DNA of 64,000 nucleotides, taken from contig CM076266.1 of the NCBI GenBank assembly GCA_038380795.1, forward strand, positions 12,422,001 to 12,486,000, in the 5' to 3' direction. Source of the stretch: Pyrocephalus nanus (Eukaryota; Chordata; Aves; Passeriformes; Tyrannidae). The translations under genes were made by a program, and so were the position numbers. Shown piece after piece: positions 39,101 through 48,884 of this stretch. The notes beneath the pieces were generated by a model that saw only the letters and a list, made by a program, of their open reading frames with translations, did not search any database and had not been told where the DNA came from. Within the stretch, counting starts at the first letter, position 1; each line of letters starts with the position of its first letter.

Positions 39101-42100
39101 ATTCTCAGTTATTCTGCCACAGAAGACAAATATTTTACCATAACAACTTTAGTGAAGAAATATGGCTTGATAAATGCAGAAACAGGTTTGGAGAAGAGAC
39201 AAAAATAGAAGGTTGGAACTGCAGAGAAGGATAGTAAGTAAAATGGCAGCATTAAAATGTTTAAATTAATAGGTAGCTTCAATTTTTGTCTCCAGCATCC
39301 CCATCGCAAGGAAACGTTCCTTGCAAGCACATTCTTGTGAAATACAGAATGAGGATTTAAACATCTCCTCGGTATCAGCAGGCCTGCAAATGGCAGGTTA
39401 AAAATAACAATAGGAACCATATTGCTTCCCCACACCTGCTTTCAGGGTTTTCTTTGTCCCCAGGGTCTGCAACTGCCAATGCATCTGCAGAGGATTGAAT
39501 CTGCAGACAGCTGGACAGCATCTTCCCATACCCAGCTCCAAGGCTTTCTGCACAAATTCCTCACACCACCTGCCCTTGCAGAGTACCTCCTTTAGCATGG
39601 CTCACACCTCCAATGGTTTTCTCATCTTTATTTTAGTCACATGAGTTGACTGCAGAACTCAAGATGTTTTGAGTCTAGTACACGCTCTGGAGTCATGCAC
39701 AGAATTTCTTTTCTCCCTCAGATCAGGCCCAATGGAAAATAGCCTACAATAGTATTAATGTGGTGATGAATTTGTCACATAATGAAAGCAGTAATGAAGC
39801 TTATTGTCTTAAAGTCCTCTTCCTTTAGGTCAAATATCCACCTCTTTAAAAAAACCACACCAAAAGTAAACAAAAAACAAAACAAAAAAAACCCCACACA
39901 TACACAAAAGAAAAGAAAAAAACACATTAGAAAGGAAAAATAGAAAGGTAAAAGGATATGGGATTTGAAGAATATAGCAACAGTTTCAAGAATTGCATGA
40001 AGTTTACTGGGCTATTTTAAAACTATTTAATGTCTCAGTTCCCTTTCAGTTTCACCTGTTCAGTGTTTACTAGAAGCTCAAACAAGCACAGCTCTAATTT
40101 AACAGGGAGGTCATCTGAACTTCAGCCCCTCCTCTCTCTAAAATAAGGAGGTGAAATAGAAAGCACAAGAAGTCAGGTTCTATTCAGATGAAAACGAAGG
40201 TCGCTTTACTGGTGAAGCTGAAAGACACAGTTGACTGCAGGTATTCCTTCCCTTACAGTCATGAGTGACCAAATTAAATTGTACTGATTTATCCCTTCAA
40301 GATATTGTCATACACAATAAATGCTTATATAAAGTAACTGCAATAAGAAAAAATCTTTAACTGCTGTTCTTCATGGCTGCAAATGCACAGAACATGAAAG
40401 GGAATAGCTTTTATTAGAGTTTCAACTTTGAAAGTCCAGTGATGCCATGAACTTTGTGAAATAAATTAAGTCAATGAATAAATAAAATATAAAGTCAGTG
40501 AAGTTGAAAAGCCAATTCTTCATCTTGCATAAAGCAGCAGAGCTCTACAAAAAATTACCCAAGCTCTGTCAAATTACACCATTCATACAACAACTTAACT
40601 CAGCAGAACCGTGTGTGGCATCATTTTTTCCCAGTCTACTTGCAATTCATATTTTAACCTAGAGAAGTGAAGTGTCTATTCACTGGTTGCTGAATTTCTT
40701 GTGAGCTCAGTTTATTGATGTTTTTCACTTATACATGAAATTAAATAGTTTGGATTTTCCCTTGCTAATATGACCAGAAATCCCAATCATGCCTTATAAC
40801 TTCCTTGTTCCTGTTAAGTAAGGGGTTATTGAAAGAGGAATTGTTTGTATATCCTGGCTTTTGAGAAAGTCAGTTCAGTTTTTTGATGCAAGCATCCTGT
40901 GAGGCTACATAGCCTGATGGGGATCTTTAGGCCTCAGTTCCCACATCTGCAAAGCAGTTTGTGAGCTTGCTACAGTCAAAATGGTGATGTATTCAGATAC
41001 TCCACTGATGAAAGGACATACATAGCATTTTTGTATTTTTCAATCCATGTTTTTTCTTCTTAAAAATGCTGTCATTTCATTTTTTATTTCTATTACCTAA
41101 CTGATGTTGAAGGTAATCTCACTGGTCTGAGTGTATCTGCTAATGCAATCTATCAAGCTGTAGAGATTACACTGCAGGGGCTGTTTTCAGAATTGCACTG
41201 GATCAATAACACAAGATTGTTTAAGCACACTTGCCTTCTTCCCACCTGAAGCAAACGGTTTGATTATCTCTTCACAGAGATTATGACACAAGGTGCTGAC
41301 TATGGTTTTAATTTTATTTGATTGATGGATTTAGATTTCAGCTGCACACTAACTATGCTTATCCACCCACAGTTCAGTTGCCACGATATGCCTTTTTTGT
41401 GTCTGTGTGTCTCATCTGAAAAGTGGAGAAGATATAGTGGAATAATAACTCTCCAGTTTAATATTCTATTGAGCACCCCAACTGCAGTTCAGCAAATGCA
41501 AAGCTGAGAAGTTTGCTCATTACATTTCTGGAAGCTGTTATCTTATTGGCCTTGGAATATGCTAAAAGAAAATAGAAGCCTCAGAAACCATGTGAAAGAC
41601 ATAAAAAGTAAAAGCCCAGAATCTCAGTTATTGAGCTGAAAGAAGTTACTTACATATGAAAGAAGTAAGAAAAATAAGCCATTTGCCCCAGGCTGACTGA
41701 TTTGTGAGAGCCTCATTACATTACAACAGATGCAGTCTGAAGCTGCTGGTATTTTTCTGCTTTTATCATTAAGTTGGCAAAAATAATTCTTAGATTGTAC
41801 ATATTATGTCTTATAGTTATGTTCTCTGAAATGAAATCGACTTTCTTGCAGGGAAAAAAAAAAAAAAAGAGGGAAACCCCCTTGTAGGATGTCACAATAA
41901 GTCATAATGGATAAGATATTATTTATTTATCCACTATGCTTTTATTGTACAGTGCAATCAACATAGTTGCAAATGTAATATTCACTCTGCACAGTGAGAT
42001 TCTTTTCCCATCAATATAGGTAGAGATGAAAGCCATCCAGAAAGGCCCTGAAGATTTGCAATATCCGCCACTTTGGCTTGCAGTATAATTCACCTTGATG

Positions 42101-43150
42101 GGCACTGGATGGTAAGGATCAAGGCAGATGTATTTGAAGGTGCCCAGAGTCACAGTTTTGGTAGATCAATGACCTCCTGTCATCCAGCCTTACCTTAATT
42201 ATGAAGTATAACTAAGCAATCATTTATATTTCCACATTCAGTGGCATCCAAAGAGGCTTAAATCCACAATAAAATTTTATATTAGGAGCCAATTTTATAG
42301 CCAAAAAAAGAGACAAGCAAGAAAGGACCTCTTCAGTTTACTGAAATGCCAGTATTCCCTATCCATCCATCCATCCATTCCTATAATGCCCATAAGTGGC
42401 AGTGTGGACATGTGTTAAAACAAGGACTTAGTTTTGTCCAGTTTGCCATCATAAACTAATACACAGCTCTTATATCAAATATATTGAATTTCGGCATTTT
42501 AAACTCACTTTTTCTTTAAGTAATCATCACAGAAGATCAAAAAGTATCTTAATTCTCTATTACATTCACACAAAGTATTGCTATTTTCTCCCTGTTCATT
42601 TGAGATCTAATAGCCTGTCTGCCCAAGCTGTGAAATGAAACCGTAGGTCTCCAATTAAGAGTCAATCACGTAAATCTTGAGATAGAGAAGAAGCACAAAC
42701 ACTTGCTCAGAGTTTCAGTTTTACATTATGCGTTTAATTGTGATGACCTTTCCCCGTGCACTACTTTAGTATTGAAATCATGGACTGGAATGAATGCTTT
42801 TTATCTTTAGATTAGGTTGGTGTAAGGCTGCCATTTGACTTGCTCTTTATGACAAATACCAAAAGCCAAATTCTGATCTCATGTATATTGGTGTAAATTT
42901 AAGGTCTCTCTATTGAATTTCATGTGGTATTAAACTACTAATTAGTTCTGTATGAATCACTGAGCTACTCTTTAAAGCATGTATACAGTATGAATAGCAG
43001 AAGGAAGAGCAGGTTTTAATAAAATACAAATTTTATATAGTCAATTTTCCTTTAGTACTTTGTTACCTGTTAACGAGAAAAAGTAATTAAAAAGTCTATT
43101 ATTAAAAAATAGAGTGCAATTTCAAAAATTATGAAAGATAGATATATTTA
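33191..43150. repeat. AT-rich non-coding DNA with simple repeats
   Basis: I see no gene. Simple sequences are 13 A followed by C- and A-blocks (34190-34220), an A/C-rich stretch (39847-39926), 15 A (41854-41868) and four ATCC units (42361-42376). A long pyrimidine tract ends in AAACAG near 35786, another acceptor-like word. A minus frame at 41923-42153 (76 codons) has a protein-like composition (CLDPYHPVPIKVNY) but no recognised family. Confidence 0.5.
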
Positions 43151-43163
43151 CAGGATCATGTTC

Positions 43164-43252
43164 ATGAAATAAACATGGACCATCTGATGGCTGAAATAAA
43201 CGTAGATGAAATAAACATTGAAATATACATTGGATGAAATAATTATGACCAT
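43164..43252 (+). repeat. Degenerate minisatellite, unit ATGAAATAAACAT
   Basis: Copies or near-copies of ATGAAATAAACAT start at 43164, 43191, 43206 and 43234, with spacing of about 28 and 15 bases. Another exact copy of the third, extended to 16 bp, stands at 43761-43776 directly before the CR1 fragment. Confidence 0.65.
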
Positions 43253-43760
43253 GTGTGAGATTCTGAATCCGAATATCACTGAATTATTGATATGGGTCGG
43301 AACCAACTCACTGGGAGAGTGTGTGTGCGTGTGGGGAAGGACTGGACCTGGACCTGCAGGAACGTGGTGACACCTGCACATCAGGGCTATGCACAGGGCA
43401 GAGCTGTTTTCTTCTTTTACTCTCTGCCTTCTCATGTGGATAACTTAAAACCAATGAACTGTGTCTTACTAATGCTGGTATATGGATTGTTATAGTGGGT
43501 GTTTCTTGTGGAATGGGTCTTTGTGATGAATGTTTTAGTGAAGTGTTTTTTTCTTGGTTATATTTTACTCCTGTAAAAACCTTTTGCCAAAATATCTTAC
43601 TTTTCTCACTAAATTAAAAGAATTTCTCTTAGAGAAGAGTGTGTGACTCTTTCTCCAGATGCTAATTAAAGGTTAAAACAAACCAAAAGGCTTTTAAGAA
43701 GTCTTAAATAAAAATGCAACCACTTTGGGCAGTTTATGGCTTAATCCAGAGTGCAACACC
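43253..43760. other. Unidentified 0.5-kb insert-like block between direct repeats
   Basis: The block lies between the 16-bp direct repeats at 43206-43221 and 43761-43776. It contains a GC-richer start with GTGTGTGTGCGTGTGG, a CCAAT box (43451-43455) and an otherwise plain sequence. No LTR ends, poly(A) tail or known repeat are seen. Confidence 0.3.
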
Positions 43761-43776
43761 ATGAAATAAACATTGA

Positions 43777-44450
43777 CCACTGACCCTGGAGAGGAAAGGG
43801 GGCCCAGAAAGCTAATTTGTATTCAAGGATCTCCTCCTCCAAGCTCAACAGTCGACTGTTCCAATGAGCAGAAAACCAGACAAAAATACGAAGAGGCCTG
43901 TGTGGATGAACATGGAGCTCCTGGCAAAACTCAAACATGAAAAAAAAAAGTAAACAGAAATGCATAGTTCTGAGTTCTGCAGCGTCAAAGAGATTTGGAA
44001 CAATTCGAGAGAGGCCAGCAAAAAGTCACTAAGATGATTAAAAGACTGGACCTTGTGTCATATAAAGAAAGAGTGAGAGAGGGGACTGCTCAGTCTGAAG
44101 AAAAGGCTCAGAGGGAAACTCACCAATGTGTATAAATATCTGAAGGGAGACTGTAAAGAAGAGTGAACCGAGTTCTGGACAAGTTGCCTCAAGGACTAGG
44201 GGCAATGAGCACAAACTGAAAAACAGGAGGTTACATCTGAACATAATGAAACATTTTTTTAATGTGAAGGTGGCAGAGCACTGGCACAGTTTGCCCAAAG
44301 AGGCTGTGGAGTCTTCATCCTTGAAAATATTCCGAAGTGTCTGGACACAGTGCTGGACAATCTCATCTAGGTGCCTCTGTTTGAGAAGATGGGTTGGAGC
44401 TGATGACCTCCAGACATGTCTGTCAACCTCAATCATCCTGTGATTGTATT
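43777..44450 (+). mobile_element. CR1 LINE with large internal deletion and dead ORF2 fragment
   Basis: The left part (43780-43965) translates in one frame to a piece of CR1 ORF2 between the endonuclease and reverse transcriptase domains. It includes VFKDLLLQAQQSTVPMSRK and RPVWMNMELLAKLKHEKKK and is interrupted by a stop at 43813-43815. The right part (about 43985-44450) is the 3' end of a CR1: AATGTGTATAAATATCTGAA (44125-44144), then GGCAATGAGCACAAACTG, then GAGCACTGGCACAGTTTGCC (44276-44295), then CTGATGACCTCCAGA. The whole reverse transcriptase region is missing between them, so the copy is incapable of movement. The antisense 151-codon frame at 44038-44493 is a shadow of this repeat. Confidence 0.9.
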
Positions 44451-46359
44451 GCCTTGATAGAGAATCTAAACAATTCAATATAAAGTTCAACAAAAATTAT
44501 GTTATGAAATGTGAATATCAAGATATTTATCCAATATCATGATTGAAACGGTGAGCAAGTTGTTCTGTTAAGACCTTGCCCAATCTAACTCTACATCTAA
44601 GTTCCAAATTCACATTTCCTCTTCAAAACTTGTGCGACAGGTCAGGGGTTTGGGGATTTCTTTGTTTGCTTGCTTGTTTCTGTCAGCACGGCATTTCAAC
44701 TGAAGAATTCTCATTAAGCCAAGCTTAAATTAGGGGACCCAAGGCTACAGGATTGAGAGGGACAGCCTAGGTAGAGCCTGTGCAGAGCTGAACTCATAAC
44801 AAGTTAATCAGTATTGTCATTGACAGCAAATGGACTGTAAAGTTCTGATTCTAATCTTAAGGCTTCTATATTACCTTTTCGTAGGACTTGCTTGGGTTAA
44901 GATTTGAGGTATTGCAAACACTTTAGAGTTAGTGTAAAAGGAATTCTTGGTATTTCTAAACAGGATAGCTTTTTTCCACACAGTACCATACAGACTGTCA
45001 TGTGACATGATGAAAGACCCCTCTAATAGGCTGTAGCAATCATGCAAATGAAATGTTTTTCCAGGGAAATAAATTATGATTCTTAGAAAGTGAGGTGCAA
45101 GGTGTAAAGCAGAATAAATGCACCTTGTGTTATAGAGTAGCAAATACCAACAACATACAGAAGAAAGTGGAAAAAAATACAACAAAGAAGAAATAAAAAT
45201 TTAATTGAAAAACTGAAGGATGACACATCTTCAGCAGTCATTAGCCTAAATACATCTTGGAAGGAATGGGGTATTTGATAGTTTAGGTATTATTTTTGCT
45301 AACTTTCTTGGTACTGAAAAAGGCAATAGAATCTGCTTCTAATATTTAATTGGCAGAAAAAAGGTATGTTCAAAGGAATTAAAGCATGACTTGATTTGCG
45401 AATTTTTGAATGAGCAATATAAAATAAAAAATACAAAGTTCATGTGAATTCTACACATTTAAAAAAGGGGAAAAAAAGGAAAATTCTAAAAGAGAGAGGT
45501 CAAAAATAGATTTGTTATTTGACTTCAGTGATTCTTATGTCTGATATCATTAGGTCGGATCAGAAGTCTCTGTCAGTGTTTCAAACACCTGCCAGGAGAA
45601 TGGACCTGGAACACTTTTATGGAGTGACCTTTCCTCTGAAATATCTTCTCTTTTCCAACAGATAGCTGTTTAGGGGATTCCAGAATGAAAGTTCTATCTC
45701 AACCGCTGCTTTTCTCATACTTATATAATTATCTAATTTCTTCTTGAACACATATTTACTTCTTTTCTCTACAGTATTTGGTTTCTATGGATATGTTCTA
45801 ACTGCTAAATAAAGAAAGGTCAGAAACTTACACTTGAAGCCGAGTGTCATGGTTTGTTTTACATCCTTTTAGCCTCACAAGTAGCTTGGCCACATCCTTG
45901 CTGCATAACACTTGGCCTTACAGACATAAGAGGTCCCTCATGACACTAAGACAACTATTCTTGTTTTAGTTTGCTTCAAAATGTCTGAGGTAAAGTTTGG
46001 ACCATGAAATACTAAATTGAGTGGTGCTCTACAACACAAAACAAAGAGTTATTCATTGCCTGTCCCCAAGTATGATGTGACAGGAAGACTAGGGAAAATG
46101 TTTCAAAACAGAAACCTCTGCTGAGATTGGGTGTAAGGTAGATAGAATCAAACTGCATATATCATCATCATCATTATCTATATGACCTTTTAGGATCAGT
46201 ATCTTCAGTAGTTCTAGAACTTCTAGTTCTGGGAGAGAACTTGTTGCAACAGTCCCAAAGTTAGGCTAAAATGAGGTATAAGCAGCATAAAGAGTAATTA
46301 TTAGTGTCATTGTAACTCCATGACTGTATTTACACTGCTAAACAACATAGCTCAGTATC
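44451..46359. other. Non-coding DNA, no gene seen
   Basis: The sequence is AT-rich with short frames. A 13-bp near-palindrome GTGTTTCAAACAC lies at about 45577-45589. No repeat family is recognised. Confidence 0.55.
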
Positions 46360-46381
46360 GGGGGGGGGGGGGGGGGGGGGG
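46360..46381 (+). repeat. Run of 22 G
   Basis: Positions 46360-46381 are uninterrupted G, the only long G or C homopolymer of the window, followed after TTGT by six C (46386-46391). The run could fold as a G-quadruplex or pair with the C block. Its length may be uncertain in the assembly because such runs are hard to sequence. Confidence 0.95.
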
Positions 46382-46382
46382 T

Positions 46383-46652
46383 TGTCCCCCCGAGATGAGA
46401 CCCTCAGTGGCACACTATGTTAGGAGACAGTCACACACAGGTGACCCCAGAATGGCGTTTATTAAAACAAAATGTCAGTTTATATACAGGAGAATATGGA
46501 AGGATCGGGAACAAAGGTGGGATTCTTGCTAGGAACATCAAATCCTGAGGGTCAGTGATAAGAGAAATGGAGGGATTGGCCGCAGGGAATATGACCAGCC
46601 ATACAGGGGGAAAAGGCAATTCCCTGAACAAGAATTGTCTGTAGGACCCACA
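46383..46652 (-). mobile_element. Solo LTR of an alpharetrovirus-like (class II) endogenous retrovirus
   Basis: On the minus strand the element runs from TGTGGGTCC to GGGGGGACA, with TG...CA ends. It contains TATATAAA (46486-46479), then exactly 15 nt, then AATAAACGCCATT beginning at 46463. The avian leukosis type LTR has the same order, with the poly(A) signal just upstream of a short R that starts GCCATT, and about the same spacing. About 75 nt remain as R-U5. No primer binding site, gag or pol lies beyond the U5 side, so this is a solo LTR left by recombination, with no viral gene. Target duplications are not visible; the U5 side abuts the G run. The U3 start is less sure than the U5 end, because TGTCTCA (ending at 46659) is an alternative. 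Confidence 0.7.
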
Positions 46653-46659
46653 TGAGACA

Positions 46660-48640
46660 ACCTAGAGCTGAAGACCATCAACTACATAGTGCAAACAGCT
46701 ACACATCAGTAACTGAGTTCATGATCTTACTCTAGTTTAATAGGTTGAGCCTATGCATTCAGAGTTAGTGTTACAGAGTAAAAGTATTTCCTTTGGTCAT
46801 TGAACCCACTATGAGTAAGTTTGGATGGCTGCATTTTAGCTTAAAAAAGTTAGAAATACAGAGAAAATTTCCCAGCTATCTTCTCTGCAACCTTCACAAA
46901 ACCTTCAAAACTAGTCTTTCCCACTCAGTATTTTCTAAGCCAAAAACCTTTAACTATATAATATTTCCTTTAATAATCTTACACTCTTTTTTACACCTTT
47001 ACAGTTTCTCTTAGGGCTTTTTTTGCAGACAGAGTGACCTTGTGCAAATCGGGCTTAAAAAGTTTTTCTTGTATGAGATGATACTGCTTGCTGCAAGCTT
47101 TGATTTTTGAAAAGACCACAGATTTATGGCCTAGAGCAAATAAAACATTTAAATACATCTTTAGGCATGTCATTGTTATTTTCAGTTAATCTAGGCAAAG
47201 TTCTAATGAAGCTAGTCATATATCTAAGGGAAAAGAAATACTGCAATTTTTTTTTTTGGCTTGAATCTTAAAAATCCAGATCAAGCCCACAGTAGCAACA
47301 GTACTGGAAGGAATAATGAAAATGATTACCTCCTCCAAGTAACATTTTTTTTAAAAATCTTTTCTGATGTCAGTTTTATACATGGAAAACTGTTCTTTTT
47401 TTACTTTTCAATCCCCATTGGTATGGTTTTTTGATTTCTTAGATTTAGTTGCCATATTCATGGTTTTCTCTTCTATCAAGACAACAATCTAATAATAGTT
47501 ATAATCAGAGAAACATTAGCTGACTACAGTGCAAGCTGATAGGGCTTATAATTCTTTAAATGTCTTTACAAAGAGAAGAGTTAATGAAGGATTTTTTTTT
47601 AACATTGCTTTATAAATAAACTATATGACTAGAATCAAACCAAATTCCGATTTAGAATTTTCCTATTCTGTAAAGCTCAATTTTGTACCACAGACAAGAT
47701 TAGGTATCTCATGCAAGTCAATGGCTACAACAGCATCATTCATCACCCACGAATAAGGGCACCTCGTCCATCTGATCTAACACATGTTAGCAGATCCACA
47801 AAACTATTTATCTGCAGTCACCTCTGCAATTACACTGCAGCAATATACCCATCTTCCAACTCTTCTAATAGAGTTGTTCCAACTACAGTTACATCTTCTA
47901 AGGTCAAAGTGTAGACTGTGCCCAAGAGAGACTTGAAGAGGAAAAGTACTGGTAGTCATAATAAGCACATGGATTTTTCTACTGCATTTTTTAAGTATAG
48001 GTTATCTGGAGAGTAGTCTGAAAAAATCTTCACCTTCTGTTAAAGAATCATAGATGAGTTTAGCAGTTAGGTTATCAGTTAGGTTAGTTTGTTTGATCTG
48101 AGAATAGAAAGAACACTATTAGGACTGAGAGAAGAATTAAAAGAGAACCTAGATTTAGAATTAAGAACAACTGAATAGGGACATGAAGAAGACTTAGGGA
48201 GGCAGAGGAACCTTAGTTAGACTATATGAAAAAACCTGGAAACAGCAGTCATAAACTATGATGGTAATAGAGTATTCAATTCATGTTTCATATTAGGAGA
48301 AAAAAAAAGAAAATATGCTTCTTTTAAATTTCCTTTAAAGACAGTGTATAGTCTTTGTCTTTAAATGTCAGATGCATAGTTACAGAAGAAGATAGTGTGG
48401 GTAATCTGAGAAAAATTTACTCTAGCTAAAAACTTCATCAATACCAGTTTTATAGGTTTCACTTAAAATCCAATGAAAAAAGAAAATACTAAGAAATATC
48501 AGCTATTATTTGTGTTAAAATACCAGATATCTCTTGTTTTGTCCCTAAAAAGTTATCAAGAATGCATGTAGACGTCAAACTACCTTTATCTGGATATAAC
48601 AGATATCATTAAGTTTATCTATCTAAATTAAGCCTGGGGG
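46660..48640. other. AT-rich non-coding DNA, no gene seen
   Basis: No recognised repeat or coding segment is seen. If the LTR extends further upstream than called, it would enter the first part of this stretch. Confidence 0.5.
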
Positions 48641-48644
48641 GGAA

Positions 48645-48847
48645 AAGAAACCAAACAAAAAAAACCCAAAAAACAAACAAACAAACAAACAAACAAAAAA
48701 CAAACAAAAACCAACCAAACAAACAAAAAAAAAAGAACCAAAAAAAAAAGCCCCAAACCCCAACATTTCCAGCCTAGCCCTTCCCAAACTGAAAGGATGA
48801 GCTTTTGTGTTTTCATCCAGCTTCAAAAAGTTTTTTTTGTTTGTTTG

Positions 48848-48879
<32 letters not shown>

Positions 48880-48884
48880 TTTAA
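48645..48884. repeat. Inverted pair of CAAA and GTTT simple repeats
   Basis: The left arm (48645-48755) is rich in CAAA, with six perfect units at 48674-48697. The right arm (48829-48884) is rich in GTTT and GTTTT. The arms are complementary and about 75 bp apart, so a large imperfect hairpin is possible. They may be two simple repeats that grew separately, or A-rich ends of two retroposed pieces. Confidence 0.75.

Noticed and set aside
41923..42153. 76-codon minus-strand ORF with protein-like composition
   Set aside because: There is no family resemblance, no convincing acceptor upstream, and no tail or duplication to suggest a retrocopy.
44038..44493. 151-codon minus-strand ORF, second longest frame in the window
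   Set aside because: It is the antisense of the CR1 3' region at 43985-44450; the sense-strand CR1 motifs explain the whole segment.
45848..45860. TGTCATGGTTTG, similar to the start of a common passerine ERV LTR
   Set aside because: Only the first dozen bases agree and the following sequence does not, so there is no support for an LTR.
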